Below are positions 62,593-64,000 of a DNA stretch of 64,000 nt, piece after piece (positions within the stretch are counted from its first letter, which is position 1; every line of letters begins with the position of its first letter). The notes beneath the pieces are model-generated. The model was not told where the DNA came from. It worked only from the letters and a program-made list of their open reading frames with translations, and did not search any database. Where the stretch lies: contig NZ_JADNRC010000005.1 in the NCBI RefSeq assembly GCF_015594725.1, positions 215,200 through 279,199 of the forward strand. Reading direction: 5' to 3'. The DNA is from Flavobacterium sp. ALJ2. Lineage in GTDB: Bacteria; Bacteroidota; Bacteroidia; Flavobacteriales; Flavobacteriaceae. A program made the position numbers and the translations under genes.

Positions 62593-64000
62593 TTATCTAA
62601 TAATAGATAACCAACCTGTTTTAACTATTCCATCTGCACCAATGTCTAGAACATAATAATATGTACCTGCTGGTAATTTGTCTCCTTTATTAATTGCACC
62701 TGATACATTTGCTATTCCATCCCAATCATTATTATAATGATTTTGTTTATAGACTAATGCTCCATATCTGTTATAAACATTCAAACTATTGTTTGGATAA
62801 TTTTCGATACAATCGATTTTGAAAACATCATTTGCTCCATCATTGTTCGGAGTAAACTCGTTATAAACCACTAAACATACAGGGGTTACAGAAGCTTCTC
62901 CTTTATTATTTGTAGTATCCGAATCTATTGGATTTGAAATAACAATCGAAGCTACATTTAAGTAATTTCCTGTTGGTAATACCTGAACCACTACAGTAAG
63001 CACTGCGCTTTGATTAGAATTTAAGACTGGAATATTCCATGCTCCAGTTAAATTACTATATGTTCCAATAGTAGTTTGTGCGCTTATGAAATCATATCCT
63101 GTTGGTAAAATTTCACTAACTATTGTATCTATAAAGTTTCCTGATCCTACATTATTTACTGTTACAGTAAAAGTTACTTTATCATTAATGTTAGGAGTTG
63201 GATTATCTACTGTTTTGCTCATTGTTATATCTGAACAAGTCGCAACAGCAAGGGTTAGTAATTTGCTATTTATCTCATTACATAGATTAGTATAGGAAAC
63301 ATTTACACTTGCTGGTCCTAATGCTGGCCAGGTAACAGTTACAAAATTATCTGTAGCAGTTCCTCCACTTGTTACGGTTCCTCCTCCTGTGATTGTCCAA
63401 TTATAGTTAGACATTCCGCTTAAAGTTGTATACGTAATTTCATCAAAAACACACGGTGCTACTTTACTTTCTGTTATTGTAGCTGCAGTATTTCCTGTGA
63501 AAGTAACTGGTATTGCCAATCGTAATTTACTTTCACAACCTGTAATTGGATCTTTTAAAGATGCATAATAGGTTCCCGCTACCAATAATGTTCCTGTTGC
63601 TAATGGTGTTCCGCCTGTTTCAACATTATACCAAACAATACCTACTTCATTTACTTGTAAATCAGAAACTCTTGGAAGAGCTGTTAAACAGAAGTCTTGT
63701 GTAGCTCTTGTAGTCGTTGGTTTTGGTCCATCATTAACCGTTACACTTACCAATAATCTATCTTTACTTTCACAACCTGTTATTGGGTCTACAATCGCTC
63801 CATAGTATCGTCCATTTGTTAATAATGTCTCTGGTGCCAATGCGGTTCCTCCAGCAGGAGAAGCGTACCAAACAACACCTGTTTCATTTGTCTGTATATC
63901 TGACACTTTAGGATCATTTACCAAACAGAAATCTTGAGTATCATCATTAGTTGTTGGTTTAGCTGGGTCAATTATTGTAACTGTTACGAGTAATCTAACC
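62593..64000 (-). CDS. T9SS type B-sorted surface protein with 79-residue repeats (5' end outside the window)
   Basis: The C-terminal 469 or more residues of a large secreted protein; its frame remains open to the window end. Two tandem 79-residue repeats are seen (DFCLVNDPKVSDIQ and DFCLTALPRVSDLQ, each with WY, GT and DPITGCESK), and the tail of an earlier one (RLLVTVTIIDP). Then an Ig-like unit is followed by a DUF11-type domain (about ITMSKTVDNPTPNINDKVTF to SDTTNNKGEASV). Last is the gliding-motility-type C-terminal sorting domain: VYNEFTPNNDGANDVFKI, NVYNRYGALVY and GTYYYVLD. The protein would be secreted by T9SS and fixed on the cell surface, with SprF-like help from the next gene. Confidence 0.9.
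   Translation of the reverse strand, partial: VRLLVTVTIIDPAKPTTNDDTQDFCLVNDPKVSDIQTNETGVVWYASPAGGTALAPETLLTNGRYYGAIVDPITGCESKDRLLVSVTVNDGPKPTTTRATQDFCLTALPRVSDLQVNEVGIVWYNVETGGTPLATGTLLVAGTYYASLKDPITGCESKLRLAIPVTFTGNTAATITESKVAPCVFDEITYTTLSGMSNYNWTITGGGTVTSGGTATDNFVTVTWPALGPASVNVSYTNLCNEINSKLLTLAVATCSDITMSKTVDNPTPNINDKVTFTVTVNNVGSGNFIDTIVSEILPTGYDFISAQTTIGTYSNLTGAWNIPVLNSNQSAVLTVVVQVLPTGNYLNVASIVISNPIDSDTTNNKGEASVTPVCLVVYNEFTPNNDGANDVFKIDCIENYPNNSLNVYNRYGALVYKQNHYNNDWDGIANVSGAINKGDKLPAGTYYYVLDIGADGIVKTGWLSIIR

Overview
The window looks like the chromosome of a Flavobacterium or close relative (Bacteroidota). It is AT-rich throughout. Several genes are preceded by the Bacteroidota promoter pattern TTTG-N19-TAnnTTTG. 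Typical lineage genes are present: a PorP/SprF protein beside a type IX secreted (T9SS) cell-surface protein, a Bacteroidota-type omega subunit, DUF4835, a RprX/RprY-like two-component pair, FabV, bacilliredoxin YtxJ, and the carbamoyltransferase variant that acts on acylated ornithine. These assignments come from reading motifs, not from a database search.

Layout. 1-7.9 kb: miaE, glyA, fahA, the agmatine-to-putrescine pair aguA and aguB with an OmpA-like protein between them, and a small lipoprotein. 8-15.4 kb: a DUF808 membrane protein, an untracked 39-residue membrane protein, clpB, ytxJ with a stand-alone (p)ppGpp-hydrolase-like HD protein, and two coupled DUF2157-like membrane proteins. 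15.5-27.2 kb: one long minus-strand arginine/proline operon, in transcription order GNAT-argG-argC-argD-proA-proB-argF'-argB-argE-HNH-argH. It has a candidate promoter near 27.17-27.20 kb and a structured leader of about 320 nt. 27.4-43 kb: mostly single genes and pairs, including a secreted M1 peptidase, smpB, an HTH protein with a degenerate Fic domain, pcm, an oxidoreductase and hydroxyacyl-CoA dehydrogenase pair separated by a perfect 42-bp palindrome, a frameshifted pseudogene, a DEDDh exonuclease-GIY-YIG fusion, a voltage-gated K+ channel with a zinc ribbon, miaA and an acyl-ACP thioesterase. 43.2-55 kb: minus-strand housekeeping runs (GT2-coaE-sensor kinase-regulator; DUF6913-dapA; bamD-rpoZ-coaBC-DUF4835-recN; fabV). 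55-64 kb: a 5'-nucleotidase split into two genes, ligA with an overlapping membrane gene, and a T9SS cluster (OmpA/PD40 protein, PorP/SprF, and a large surface protein that runs off the window end).

How the genes work together. The arg/pro operon covers most of arginine synthesis from glutamate plus the first two steps of proline synthesis. A serine at the specificity position of ArgF' suggests the succinylated rather than the acetylated route. The bamD-rpoZ-coaBC-DUF4835-recN run joins outer-membrane assembly, RNA polymerase, CoA synthesis and DNA repair. The last three genes form a typical secreted-adhesin module.

I found no tRNA, rRNA, CRISPR array, transposase or prophage. The most unusual items are the structured arg leader, the HNH endonuclease inside the arg operon, the inactive-looking HTH-Fic protein, the small alarmone hydrolase beside the bacilliredoxin, and the CoaBC whose two textbook decarboxylase residues are both replaced.
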